A stretch of DNA of 64,000 nucleotides from Bog-159 sp963738345 (GTDB taxonomy: Bacteria; Acidobacteriota; Terriglobia; Bryobacterales; Bryobacteraceae). The notes under the pieces are model-generated. The model was not told the origin of the DNA, made no database searches, and saw nothing but the letters and a program-made list of their open reading frames with translations. The translations under genes and the position numbers were made by a program. The stretch spans positions 310,001-374,000 of the forward strand of contig CAVTWI010000001.1 of NCBI GenBank assembly GCA_963738345.1. Direction: 5' to 3'. This document shows, one piece after another, positions 1 to 7,664 of the stretch (positions are counted from its first letter, which is position 1; each line of letters begins with the position of its first letter).

Positions 1-270
1 AACCAGATCGTCAAGGTTGGCGAGTGGTACGAAATCCTTGATGCGAGGGCTGCGGCCGTCAGTGCGCTTTCCGAGCCGAATCGCCGCCATCTGGGTGATG
101 GAGCCGATGGGTTTGGCAAGATTGCGCTTAATAGCCTCTACGCCCGCGATGAAAGTCGTGGTGACGGCGCCCATACCGGGAATCATCACGCCCAGCTTTC
201 CTTCCGCGGGTGCGATCGAAATGTTCTCTTTTTCTGGCAAGTGCTCTATTCCTTTCAATTTAGGCGCCAT
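1..270 (-). CDS. ino1: Inositol-3-phosphate synthase, N-terminal part (runs off the window)
   Basis: Only the first 90 codons are present; the gene continues beyond base 1. The translated strand begins MAPKLKGIEHLPEKEN and then shows LGVMIPGMGAVTTTFIAG, the glycine-rich NAD-binding start of myo-inositol-1-phosphate synthases, followed by KPIGSITQMAAIRLGKRTDG and SPRIKDFVPLANLDDLV, which match the start of bacterial and archaeal Ino1 proteins. The family converts glucose-6-phosphate to inositol-3-phosphate using NAD, in the cytoplasm. The chosen ATG at 270 has no clear ribosome binding site; a TTG nine codons in, preceded by AGGAATAG, is an alternative. The gene is divergent from the response regulator at 387. 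The assignment rests on recognised motifs and is strong although the protein is partial. Confidence 0.8.
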   Translation of the reverse strand, partial: MAPKLKGIEHLPEKENISIAPAEGKLGVMIPGMGAVTTTFIAGVEAIKRNLAKPIGSITQMAAIRLGKRTDGRSPRIKDFVPLANLDDLV

Positions 271-371
271 TCGAGCGTGCCGGAAACGCACGGACCCGAA
301 GGGTTCCCCGATTGGCAAATGGGGGTGCCTGGCCGCACATCGTCCAAATCTGCCGGTGCGGGGCGAAATGT

Positions 372-377
372 TATAAT
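372..377 (+). promoter_or_regulatory. Putative -10 box (TATAAT) of the LytTR regulator gene
   Basis: A perfect TATAAT lies nine bases before the ATG at 387. No good -35 is visible 16-18 bp upstream. With usual -10 to +1 spacing, transcription would begin at or within a few bases of the start codon, implying a leaderless or near-leaderless mRNA; no Shine-Dalgarno sequence precedes the ATG. Confidence 0.5.
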
Positions 378-386
378 ACCAACTCG

Positions 387-1169
387 ATGCGAGAGCGCGC
401 GACGGCCACCTTGACTACCGTCATTGTCGACGACGAACAACTGGCTTGCGACGAGCTGGCGTACCTGCTGCGGGACTTCCCCGAAGTGGAGGTTGTAGCC
501 ACCGGCAGGAACGGCTTGGAAGCAGTCCAACTGATTCGGAAAGCGGAGCCGGACCTGGTTTTCATGGACGTCCACATGCCCGGCCAGGACGGCATGTCCG
601 TGGTCCGCGAACTGCGCGAATCCGGCATGGAGCTTCCTTTTTTCATTTTTGTGACCGCCTACGATCAGTATGCGGTCGAAGCTTTCCGGCTGGAAGCCAT
701 GGACTATCTGCTGAAGCCGGTGGATAAAGCTCGCTTGGCCGAAACCATCGACCGGGCCCGCCGGTCGGCGCAGGAACGCGACAAGAAAAATCCCGAAACC
801 GCCGCTTCCCTGCCTGCGGGATCGCCGCCCCATCGCACCAAGCTTCTGATCCGGAATGCCAACCGCAACTTCATCGTGGACGCCCAGGATGTAATCTACG
901 CCACCATCGACAACGGATTGATCACCCTCGTGGCAACCAATGTCGAGGGACATTCCAACTACCGCACCATTGAAGATCTGCAAGCCAATCTGGACAAGGA
1001 CACCTTCTGGCGCGTGCACCGCTCCTTCCTGGTGAATATTCACAAGATCAAGGAAGTGGTGCCGTGGTTCAAGTCCAGCTACCAGCTCCGCATGGACGAT
1101 AAGAAGCACACCGAAATTCCCGTCAGCCGGGTGCAGACCAAGCGGCTACGGGAGTTGCTGAAACTGTGA
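387..1169 (+). CDS. LytTR-type response regulator
   Basis: A 260-residue two-domain transcription regulator. Residues about 10-125 form a receiver domain with the acidic pair D15-D16, the phosphoacceptor D61 in VFMDVHMPG, and a conserved lysine in YLLKPVDK. A linker rich in charged residues leads to a LytTR DNA-binding domain (about residues 150-260), recognised by KLLIRNANRNFIV, the WRVHRSFLVNI signature and IPVSR near the end. LytTR regulators bind direct repeats upstream of targets and usually work with a LytS-type histidine kinase; no kinase is adjacent, so this is an orphan here. An in-frame extension to 312 exists, but the ATG at 387 directly precedes the receiver fold and follows a TATAAT. 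Targets are unknown; the three small genes just downstream (38 bp gap) could share its transcript. Confidence 0.9.
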   Translation: MRERATATLTTVIVDDEQLACDELAYLLRDFPEVEVVATGRNGLEAVQLIRKAEPDLVFMDVHMPGQDGMSVVRELRESGMELPFFIFVTAYDQYAVEAFRLEAMDYLLKPVDKARLAETIDRARRSAQERDKKNPETAASLPAGSPPHRTKLLIRNANRNFIVDAQDVIYATIDNGLITLVATNVEGHSNYRTIEDLQANLDKDTFWRVHRSFLVNIHKIKEVVPWFKSSYQLRMDDKKHTEIPVSRVQTKRLRELLKL

Positions 1170-1207
1170 TTCGTGTTACCCTCAGCTAGCGAGGGGATCC
1201 CGGAATC

Positions 1208-1468
1208 ATGACCAAGACGATTCGTTCACAATTCGACTACGACGTCGGCAGTACGGTCGAGGGATTCACCATTCTGGAGAAGCGTGCGGTGGTTTCCCCC
1301 AACCCGCTTAAACCACAGCGCGTGCTGTTCGAATACCTTGTCGACAGGCCCGCCGTAGCGATGAAATCGGCCCCCGTTCGGAAACCAGTAGCGCCCGAAG
1401 GCGGATCGTTTACACGGTCTACGCCAGAGGAAAGAAGTGGCGTTGTCCGCCGCGTTCCTTCACGGTAA
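1208..1468 (+). CDS. Small hypothetical protein (86 aa)
   Basis: The ATG is preceded by GAGGGG about ten bases upstream, a fair ribosome binding site. The product begins MTKTIRSQFDYDVGSTVEGF and has a proline/arginine-rich C-terminal half; no signal peptide, membrane segment or known domain is recognised. It is the first of three same-strand small genes separated by 12 bp each (next 1481, then 1769), directly after the LytTR regulator. An open frame also exists on the other strand (1237-1482), but position and ribosome binding site favour this one. Function unknown. Confidence 0.5.
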   Translation: MTKTIRSQFDYDVGSTVEGFTILEKRAVVSPNPLKPQRVLFEYLVDRPAVAMKSAPVRKPVAPEGGSFTRSTPEERSGVVRRVPSR

Positions 1469-1480
1469 ATCAGAATCTTC

Positions 1481-1756
1481 ATGAAAGCGAATAAAGCTCA
1501 CAAACGGCTGGCCCACGCCGAGGAATTGATTGCGGATGTGCTGGAACGTTACGCAGCCGATGCGCCTGATATCCGCCAACACCTTCTCGATGCGAACGCC
1601 GCGGTCGGGCAGGCCAAGAGTGTTCTGAAACTGCTGGCATCGTCAGAGAAGAAGAAGGCTCCGAAAAAGCCCTCTTCGAGAAAGTCTGCCGTAACAACCC
1701 CACCCGCCAAGGCGGCGAAAAAGCACGCGACAACCAAGCGGGATTACGAAGGATAG
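1481..1756 (+). CDS. Small hypothetical protein with basic, Lys/Ala/Pro-rich tail (91 aa)
   Basis: The first half (about residues 1-55) looks helical (KRLAHAEELIADVLERYA, then a DAPDIRQHLLDANAAVGQAKSVL segment). The second half is a strongly basic low-complexity tail with KKKAPKKPSSRK and PAKAAKKH, resembling histone-H1-like or nucleic-acid-binding tails. No known domain is recognised. It sits 12 bp after one small gene and 12 bp before another with an acidic tail. A role in binding nucleic acid is only inferred from composition. Confidence 0.55.
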   Translation: MKANKAHKRLAHAEELIADVLERYAADAPDIRQHLLDANAAVGQAKSVLKLLASSEKKKAPKKPSSRKSAVTTPPAKAAKKHATTKRDYEG

Positions 1757-1768
1757 ATTCGTCCGGAC

Positions 1769-2062
1769 ATGACCGTTCACGAGAAATTCGTTGAAGACAT
1801 GAACGGTGCCGGCATCCACACCGAAGCCTACCTTGGTCGATTCTTTTGGGAAGGCCCCGCCGCCCGTTCCGATGAAAAAAACGGACCCACCCTTTTGGAC
1901 ATCATTGCTGAAACTAAGGTCCCTCTTCAGTGGGATCGAGTCGATCTCAACTACGTCGTGTACCCGGTCGGCCAAGCCGACAACGAAGAAGTAGAAGTGG
2001 ATGGCTATAACGATGGCTATGCCACTCGAACTCCAAAAGAAGAAGACGAAGAAGAAGACTAG
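1769..2062 (+). CDS. Small hypothetical protein with acidic tail (97 aa)
   Basis: Begins MTVHEKFVEDMNGAGIHTEAYLGRFFW and ends in TPKEEDEEED, a strongly acidic run. It has no signal peptide or membrane helix and no recognised family. It follows the basic-tailed protein by 12 bp on the same strand, and its stop is only 4 bp from the end of the convergent CPBP protease gene. The charge contrast with its neighbour suggests, without proof, that the two products could bind each other. Confidence 0.55.
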   Translation: MTVHEKFVEDMNGAGIHTEAYLGRFFWEGPAARSDEKNGPTLLDIIAETKVPLQWDRVDLNYVVYPVGQADNEEVEVDGYNDGYATRTPKEEDEEED

Positions 2063-2066
2063 CCGC

Positions 2067-2921
2067 TCAGAAAATCAGGTGCTTAGTGGCATCCACCAGC
2101 GCATGGCAGGTCACCGAAGAAAGCACGCTGGACGATTTCCGGAACGCTGTACCATACGCCAGGCCAGCCAGAGTCGCCAGAATCATATAGCGCCAATTGG
2201 GCAGCGCCTGCGGACCATTATCCAAATGCGCGGCGCCGAAGATGAGCGCTGAAACCACTAGCATGCGGTTGCCAAAGCCGAAGCGTTGCATCAGCCAGTT
2301 TTGAATCAACGATCGAAACAGAATCTCTTCCGGTAAGGCAGTGCCCACGAAGATAATTCCGAAAGTCCTGAACACCGGGGCCAAACCGGGGTGCGCGGGA
2401 GCATGCGGCGCCGGAATGAAATTGAGTAAACGGCCCACCACAATCAGAAAAGGCGCGATGGCCAGGAAAGCCGCCACACCGTAGAGTAAGTCGCGCGGCA
2501 AGGGCAGGTTAAATTTCATGCCCGGCAATTCCCGAAAGCCCCGGAAAATCGTCAGCGCAAGCAGGATGGCAATGCCGTATGCCACGCTATGCAGAAACCC
2601 TTGCGCCGGTCTGGGAATGAGGCTGGCGCCGGCCGAGAACTCGAGGGGCAGCCAGAGCATCAGGATGATTAGGAAATCAAGCCACGAGGCCGGCGCCGTG
2701 CGTCCCTGGGCATACGCCGCCATCACCGGCGCAAAGCAGTATAGAAGCACCAGTAGCGCCAGCGGCAGACTAAAAGCGCCCTCCCGCCAAGCCAGCAAGC
2801 TAAAGATACCTGTGAGTCCTGCCGGCACGGCAAACAACAATACAGGAGAAAACTTTCGGACCAAAGGGGAGAGAAACGAAAGGATCGAACAGAGGAGAAC
2901 AACGATAACCAGGGTGTGCAT
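2067..2921 (-). CDS. CPBP family intramembrane glutamic protease (CAAX/Abi type)
   Basis: A 284-residue, very hydrophobic protein with about eight predicted membrane segments. The signature of the CPBP (Rce1/Abi) family is present: E198-E199-x3-R203 in LPEEILFRSLIQNW, FGAAH with H232, and a third motif with H273 near the C-terminus. These residues form the intramembrane glutamate active site of known members. Bacterial members are linked to bacteriocin self-immunity, protein maturation or unknown membrane proteolysis. It lies 59 bp downstream of the TPR lipoprotein gene on the same strand and may be the last gene of the sec-tonB-exbBD run. Substrate unknown. Confidence 0.85.
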   Translation of the reverse strand: MHTLVIVVLLCSILSFLSPLVRKFSPVLLFAVPAGLTGIFSLLAWREGAFSLPLALLVLLYCFAPVMAAYAQGRTAPASWLDFLIILMLWLPLEFSAGASLIPRPAQGFLHSVAYGIAILLALTIFRGFRELPGMKFNLPLPRDLLYGVAAFLAIAPFLIVVGRLLNFIPAPHAPAHPGLAPVFRTFGIIFVGTALPEEILFRSLIQNWLMQRFGFGNRMLVVSALIFGAAHLDNGPQALPNWRYMILATLAGLAYGTAFRKSSSVLSSVTCHALVDATKHLIF

Positions 2922-2980
2922 CCGGCAAAACTACCTGCAGAAGGGGCAGGCGCTTAGACCCGCCCCGCAGCAGATAATTG

Positions 2981-3787
2981 CTACTTGGTATCCGCGGTGA
3001 TGCCGCCGCCGGCAGGTTTCCGGTCAGCCTTAATCTTCCGCGTATCGATGGTCTTTTGGAAGAAGTCGTTGGCCTTGTCGATATCGGCCTTGTAAGCATC
3101 CGATGCATCTTCCAAATCAGCCTTCTGGCGATAGAGCAGGTTCTCGTAAGCCATGGCATCGTCGTATTCCGGGTCGATCTGCAATGCGCGATCCAGATCT
3201 TTAATACCCTCGTCGACGACGGGCGCATTCTTAGCCGCCACCTCGGCGCGGACCTTCTTATCTTTCAACGGCCCCGGATCTTCCGGCTTCATGTTCAGGT
3301 GCGCGCGGGCTTCCCCGTCGGCCACCAAAGCCTTCGTCCAGGCGATTACGCCCAAGGTATAGTAGGCTTCCTTGGATTTGGGATTGAGCGCAATCAGCTT
3401 CTTGTTCCACTCTTCGGCTTGATCCAACTTCTTCTCATTGAACAGCAGCGAAGCGATGGACGCCACAGCCAGTTCGTTCTTCGGATCCTGCGCCAACACC
3501 TTCTGGAACTGATCGTAGGCAGCCGCCGCCATTTGATTGTTCTCCGGGGAATCGGCGCCCGGAATGTACTGCTGCATGTAGGCTGTCGCCAAATAGAGGC
3601 GCGCGGTCGAGAAGCCCGGGTCGTATTCAACGGCAGTCTTAAAGCGCTCTACCGCTTGCGGGTATTGCGCATTCTTGAAGGCCTGCACGCCCTTGTTCAA
3701 TTGGTCGCGCGCTTTTAGTTTTTCGCAACTGGTGGCGAACACCGACATCGCGGCGATCGCCAAAACCACCAGGGCTTTGCGTTTCAT
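2981..3787 (-). CDS. TPR-repeat lipoprotein
   Basis: The 268-residue product starts with a lipoprotein signal (MKRKALVVLAIAAMSVFATSC, lipobox cysteine at residue 21) and continues with tetratricopeptide repeats, for example LNKGVQAFKNAQYPQAVERF, YDPGFSTARLYLA and IDPEYDDAMAYENLLYR. It is predicted to be an envelope lipoprotein scaffolding other proteins. Its ATG overlaps the stop codon of the upstream exbD (TAATG), so the two are translationally coupled. By context it may serve the TonB/Tol complex encoded before it, comparable in position to YbgF/CpoB beside tol-pal genes, though no YbgF domain is evident. Confidence 0.85.
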   Translation of the reverse strand: MKRKALVVLAIAAMSVFATSCEKLKARDQLNKGVQAFKNAQYPQAVERFKTAVEYDPGFSTARLYLATAYMQQYIPGADSPENNQMAAAAYDQFQKVLAQDPKNELAVASIASLLFNEKKLDQAEEWNKKLIALNPKSKEAYYTLGVIAWTKALVADGEARAHLNMKPEDPGPLKDKKVRAEVAAKNAPVVDEGIKDLDRALQIDPEYDDAMAYENLLYRQKADLEDASDAYKADIDKANDFFQKTIDTRKIKADRKPAGGGITADTK

Positions 3788-4209
3788 TACTGTCCAGCCT
3801 CCATTTGTGGAGTCATCAGCCCGACCTTATCGATACCCGCGCCGTGCGCGATGTCGATGGCCTTGGCCACATACTGGAATTCCAGGTCGGGATCGCCCTT
3901 CACGAACACTACACGCTCCGCGCGGGTCTTGAAGATTTCTTCCAGACGCGTGCCCAGGTTAGCCTCCAGAGTGGCTTCCTGGTTGATCATATAGCTCTTG
4001 TCCTTGTTGACCACAATCACCACGGTTCGCGTATCCGACGCCGGCGGTGTTCCCGGCGGAGGCGGTTGCGGAACCAGTGCCTCCAGACCCTTCGGCGTCA
4101 GCGGCGTGATCACCATGAAAATGATAATCAGCACCAGAAGCACGTCGATCATGGGCGTCATATTGATGGCAGAGATCGCGCCGCCCGATCCACCTACTGC
4201 CATTGCCAT
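3787..4209 (-). CDS. exbD: ExbD/TolR-type biopolymer transport protein (second copy)
   Basis: A 140-residue protein with one N-terminal transmembrane helix after a short cytoplasmic segment. The family signature is clear: INMTPMIDVLLVLIIIFMV, with the aspartate in the membrane segment used for proton-motive-force coupling. The periplasmic part ends with GIDKVGLMTPQ, typical of the ExbD/TolR fold. It is preceded by AAGGAG and lies 38 bp after another exbD, both downstream of the exbB/tolQ gene. Two ExbD paralogues may form a mixed dimer in the motor, as proposed for other multi-ExbD operons. Confidence 0.9.
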   Translation of the reverse strand: MAMAVGGSGGAISAINMTPMIDVLLVLIIIFMVITPLTPKGLEALVPQPPPPGTPPASDTRTVVIVVNKDKSYMINQEATLEANLGTRLEEIFKTRAERVVFVKGDPDLEFQYVAKAIDIAHGAGIDKVGLMTPQMEAGQ

Positions 4210-4247
4210 AAGAATTACTCCTTTTCGGTCCCGGCTAAAATTCGCTT

Positions 4248-4706
4248 TTACTGGCCGGCCGGCGCAGCCGCGCCCGCCGTCTTCTTTTGCTGCAACTGTT
4301 CGGTCAGCAAGCCTAGTTGATCCACGCCCGCCGCCCGTAGATTGTTCACGACGTCCACTACCGCCTCATACCGCGCCCGGGAGTCCGCCCGTACGTAGCA
4401 CATCTTGTCCAACCGGTTCGTCAACATATCCTTGACCTTACCGGGGAGTTGATCGGCAGGCATCTGCGTCGTGTTGAGATACGTCTTCCCATCGCGTGTG
4501 ACGGCGATGATGATGGCGTCGCTCTTGTCCGCTGCCTGCATGGATACCGGATTCACCGTCTTCACCATATCCACGCTGATGCCCTTCGACAACATAGGCG
4601 TGATAACCATGAAGATGATCAGCAGCACCAGCATCACATCCACCATGGGAGTGACGTTGATGTCGGCCACCGGCGGCGGCGATTTGTGCTTCATAACTAC
4701 CGACAT
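4248..4706 (-). CDS. exbD: ExbD/TolR-type biopolymer transport protein (first copy)
   Basis: A 152-residue protein with a single N-terminal membrane helix bearing the conserved aspartate (DINVTPMVDVMLVLLIIFMV). The periplasmic part ends in AAGVDQLGLLTEQL, with a short extension rich in alanine and proline. A GGAGG ribosome binding site precedes the ATG. A 9-bp hairpin at 4738-4761 lies between it and the upstream exbB/tolQ gene. It belongs to the inner-membrane proton channel that energises TonB or Tol. Confidence 0.9.
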   Translation of the reverse strand: MSVVMKHKSPPPVADINVTPMVDVMLVLLIIFMVITPMLSKGISVDMVKTVNPVSMQAADKSDAIIIAVTRDGKTYLNTTQMPADQLPGKVKDMLTNRLDKMCYVRADSRARYEAVVDVVNNLRAAGVDQLGLLTEQLQQKKTAGAAAPAGQ

Positions 4707-4737
4707 AGTAAAGCCTCCAGTTCAGGCAGGGTTTGGT

Positions 4738-4761
4738 GCGTCCCGGAAGGAGCCGGGACGC
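4738..4761 (-). promoter_or_regulatory. Intercistronic hairpin between exbB/tolQ and exbD
   Basis: GCGTCCCGG (4738-4746) and CCGGGACGC (4753-4761) are exact inverse complements with a six-base loop. There is no T-run, so it is not a classical intrinsic terminator. It sits 31 bases before the exbD start, after the exbB/tolQ stop. Plausible roles are partial termination or mRNA protection that gives more ExbB/TolQ than ExbD, matching the known excess of ExbB in the complex; this is inference. Confidence 0.5.
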
Positions 4762-4813
4762 CCCGATTCAACTCGCCTTGAGAATTGACAGGCCCGCGGG
4801 CCCGTCCTACCTG

Positions 4814-5551
4814 CTACTTACGGGCACCGGCCTTTTGCGACCGCTTCAGGAAGTAGTCGATCAACTCGGAGCTGGAGTTACCCATCTCCACATCGAAAGC
4901 TTCAATCTTACCGGTAAAATAGTTGAACATCCAGACGGCCGGGATAGCCACAAAGAGACCGATAGCGGTGGTCACCAGGGCTTCCGAAATACCGCCCGCC
5001 ACAGCACCCAAACCGGTCGATTTCTCAGTCGAAATTCCCTTGAACGCGTTGATGATGCCCACAACCGTTCCGAACAGTCCCACGAAGGGCGCCGTCGAAC
5101 CGATGGTGGCCAAGCCGCTGATGCCGCGCTTCAGTTCCGCATGCACGATAGCTTCGGCGCGCTCTAATGCGCGTTGAGAAGCTTCGATGTCATCGCCCGA
5201 AATTTCATTGCTCATCTGATGAGCTTGAAATTCCTGCAATCCAGCCACAACTACTTTGGCCAAATGGCTCTTCTTGTAGCGATCCGCGATCTTGATCGCT
5301 TCGTCCAACTTACCTTCCTTTAAAGCGCCCGCCACGGCCGGGGCGAACGCGCGAGACTGTTTACGCGCGGCGCTGTAGGCCAGCAAACGGTCGATCATGA
5401 CGCCGATAGACCAGGCCGACATGATGAACAGACCGATAACTACCATTTTGGCGGGAACGCCCATCTGTCCCCACAAAGAGCGAGGATCCCATCCGATGGC
5501 TGCCTGCTCCTGTAGCATTAAGAACGCCCAAACCTGCGTTTGCAAAAGCAT
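4814..5551 (-). CDS. exbB: MotA/TolQ/ExbB proton channel family protein
   Basis: A 245-residue inner-membrane protein with one membrane helix near residues 35-55 and two more in the C-terminal half. The MotA/TolQ/ExbB signature is visible: RGISGLATIGSTAPFVGLFGTVVGIINAF, then GAVAGGISEALVTTAIGLFVAIPAVWMFNYF. It forms the channel part of a proton-driven motor working with ExbD/TolR. CAGGAGAACAGGACA before the ATG supplies the ribosome binding site. Upstream is tonB and downstream are two exbD genes. ExbB and TolQ cannot be separated by sequence alone; the adjacent tonB favours ExbB. Confidence 0.92.
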   Translation of the reverse strand: MLLQTQVWAFLMLQEQAAIGWDPRSLWGQMGVPAKMVVIGLFIMSAWSIGVMIDRLLAYSAARKQSRAFAPAVAGALKEGKLDEAIKIADRYKKSHLAKVVVAGLQEFQAHQMSNEISGDDIEASQRALERAEAIVHAELKRGISGLATIGSTAPFVGLFGTVVGIINAFKGISTEKSTGLGAVAGGISEALVTTAIGLFVAIPAVWMFNYFTGKIEAFDVEMGNSSSELIDYFLKRSQKAGARK

Positions 5552-5587
5552 TGTCCTGTTCTCCTGCGAGTTGAATTAGTTTACTAA

Positions 5588-6346
5588 CTACTGGCTCAAC
5601 GTGAAATTCACGTCAATCTGAGTTACCACTTCTACCGCCTCGCCGTTAAGCAGAGTCGGCTGATATACCCACTGTTTTACCGCTTCCATCGCGGCCGGAA
5701 CCAGTAGGGGGTGCCCGCTGGCTACCGTTAGATTCTGAATCGTACCATCCTTACCGATGATCGCGTTAAGACGAACCACACCCGCGATACGCGCCTGCTT
5801 GGCGAGCGGCGGATAAATCGGCTTCGGTTGGCGAATAAGCTTGGCCTGCTGTACGTTGCCACCCACACGGATGCGCTGCGGGGTGACCGGCTTGGGCGCC
5901 GACGGTGGAGGCGGCGGAGGAGGAGGCGCCGCGGTTGGCACCGAACCGATAATGCCGCCGATCACGCCGCCCGCGGTGCCGCCCGGTACGCCACCAGGCA
6001 CGCCACCGACCACGCCACCCGAAGACGGCGGAGGCAGTTCTTCTTCCTTAATCATGGCCACTTCTTTGGGGACCACTTTAGGCGCCATCAAACGGCCGGC
6101 ATCGAACTGGCGCGGGATGACTTTGACAACATGCGGAGGAGCGGCAGCCGGGGGGGGAGGAGGCGGAGGCGGGGGAGGCGGTGCTACCAGAAAACTGCTC
6201 AACTGGCTCTTCGGCAAGGCGTCGAAGTAAATCATCGGGATCAGGATCGCTACCACGATCACGCAGATCTGCGCGATGAAGGATACCAGCACGGTCCAAG
6301 TCTTATTGGTCTTGCCCCCGGCGTCCACGAACGTTTGTTCAAACAT
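5588..6346 (-). CDS. tonB: Energy transducer TonB
   Basis: A 252-residue TonB protein. A short cytoplasmic N-terminus leads to a membrane helix (about residues 20-42), then a proline-rich periplasmic spacer with a run of eleven prolines, a glycine-rich GGVPGGVPGGTAGGV stretch and a second proline run. The C-terminal TonB domain covers about residues 165-252 (KPIYPPLAKQARIAGVVRLN, then GHPLLVPAAMEAVKQWVYQP and VVTQIDVNFTL). It carries proton-motive force from ExbBD to outer-membrane receptors such as those at 39572 and 48966. A GGGAGGA ribosome binding site precedes the ATG. It lies just downstream of secF and upstream of exbB. Confidence 0.93.
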   Translation of the reverse strand: MFEQTFVDAGGKTNKTWTVLVSFIAQICVIVVAILIPMIYFDALPKSQLSSFLVAPPPPPPPPPPPAAAPPHVVKVIPRQFDAGRLMAPKVVPKEVAMIKEEELPPPSSGGVVGGVPGGVPGGTAGGVIGGIIGSVPTAAPPPPPPPPSAPKPVTPQRIRVGGNVQQAKLIRQPKPIYPPLAKQARIAGVVRLNAIIGKDGTIQNLTVASGHPLLVPAAMEAVKQWVYQPTLLNGEAVEVVTQIDVNFTLSQ

Positions 6347-6364
6347 AAAATCCTCCCAACGTTG

Positions 6365-7597
6365 CTATTTCACGGCTTTGGTCGAACTCTTTCTGGCCGG
6401 CTGAAGCGGCTTGGCCGCTGCCACCGGAACCGGCGTCGTCCTCTTCCGGTCGTCCGCCCAGTTATGCCAGAAGAGCACGATCGGGCTGGCCACGAATACG
6501 GAAGAATACGTGCCGATAATAATACCTACCACTAATGCAAAGGAAAATCCATGCAGTACCGGACCGCCGAAGAGAAAAAGGGCGATCACGGTCAGGAAAG
6601 TCAGGCCGGAGGTCATCACGGTCCGGCTCAGGGTTTGATTCACGCTCTTGTTGATCAGCGATTCCAGAGGCTCGCGGCGCAGCAGTTTGATGTTCTCGCG
6701 GATTCGGTCGAAGATGACGATCGTGTCGTTCATGGAATACCCGACCAGCGTTAACAGAGCCGCGATCACCGTGAGCGTGATCTCTTTATTGAAAAGAGAA
6801 AAGAGCCCGATCGTAATGATCGTGTCGTGGAAGCACGCAATCACCGCCGCCACGCCGTAAATCCATTCGAAGCGAAACGCTATATATACCAACATTCCAC
6901 CCAGCGCGTAAAGGGTGGCCAAAATCGCCTTAGTCCGTAACTCCCCGCCAACCTTCGGACCCACCATCTCAACCTGCAAAATCGAGAAAGGCGCGAGCGA
7001 ACACTGCTGTTTGAGAACGTTAATAATAGCAGAGTTTACGCCGGGCACTGCCGACAATTGATCGAAGTTCGAAATCAATCCGGAACGCGGCGGGCTGTCG
7101 CGATAAGCGCGCAGATCGGCCGCCAGTTTCTGGAGTTGTTGATCCGAAAGTTGCACACCGGCCTGCTGCAGCGGCACTGTGATGCGATCCGCAATCTCGG
7201 TTGCGCCCGCATTATTGAAGTCCAACTTGCCGCTCTGGGTATCGCCGAAGGTGGCCTCGAGCGTATCCTGCATAGATTTGCGGGCCGCCGCCATCTGCTG
7301 CTCGCCCATACGCTCGGTGCCGATGACGATTTCGTCCTTGGCCGCGATATCCGTAAAAGGCTGCACCGTGACTTCGCCGTTGATCTTCTTCGAAAGGGCG
7401 GAGCGGATTTGGTCCTCGGGAGGAGCGCCGTTCCACTTCACGGTCATCTGCGTGCCTTCTTTGAAGTCAATGCCGTACCGCAGACCGCCATGCGCGACGA
7501 TGCTGATGAGTCCCGCCACGGAAAGCACCAGCGAAGCGCCGATGAACGGCCACTTGTAGTGGAGAAAATCGAAATTCGTGTTCTTAAAGATTTGCAT
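6365..7597 (-). CDS. secF: Protein translocase subunit SecF
   Basis: A 410-residue inner-membrane protein of the SecDF complex, which uses proton-motive force to complete Sec-dependent export. It has an N-terminal membrane helix, the SecF motif GLRYGIDFKEGTQM, a large periplasmic domain, then a five-helix bundle with SMNDTIVIFDRIREN and NQTLSRTVMTSGLTFLTVIALF. It is longer than the roughly 320 residues of E. coli SecF because of a longer periplasmic region (about residues 60-210) and a C-terminal basic tail. It follows secD by 67 bp on the same strand. Confidence 0.95.
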   Translation of the reverse strand: MQIFKNTNFDFLHYKWPFIGASLVLSVAGLISIVAHGGLRYGIDFKEGTQMTVKWNGAPPEDQIRSALSKKINGEVTVQPFTDIAAKDEIVIGTERMGEQQMAAARKSMQDTLEATFGDTQSGKLDFNNAGATEIADRITVPLQQAGVQLSDQQLQKLAADLRAYRDSPPRSGLISNFDQLSAVPGVNSAIINVLKQQCSLAPFSILQVEMVGPKVGGELRTKAILATLYALGGMLVYIAFRFEWIYGVAAVIACFHDTIITIGLFSLFNKEITLTVIAALLTLVGYSMNDTIVIFDRIRENIKLLRREPLESLINKSVNQTLSRTVMTSGLTFLTVIALFLFGGPVLHGFSFALVVGIIIGTYSSVFVASPIVLFWHNWADDRKRTTPVPVAAAKPLQPARKSSTKAVK

Positions 7598-7664
7598 GCA
7601 ATTTATGCCATGCCGGTGCTTAACATAACTTGGACACCGGCTTTTTCAGATTTGTTCCCGTTCG

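Noticed and set aside
5828..6535. Arg/His-rich open frame opposite tonB
   Set aside because: Antisense of the proline runs of TonB; polyproline codons read as Arg/Gly in other frames.
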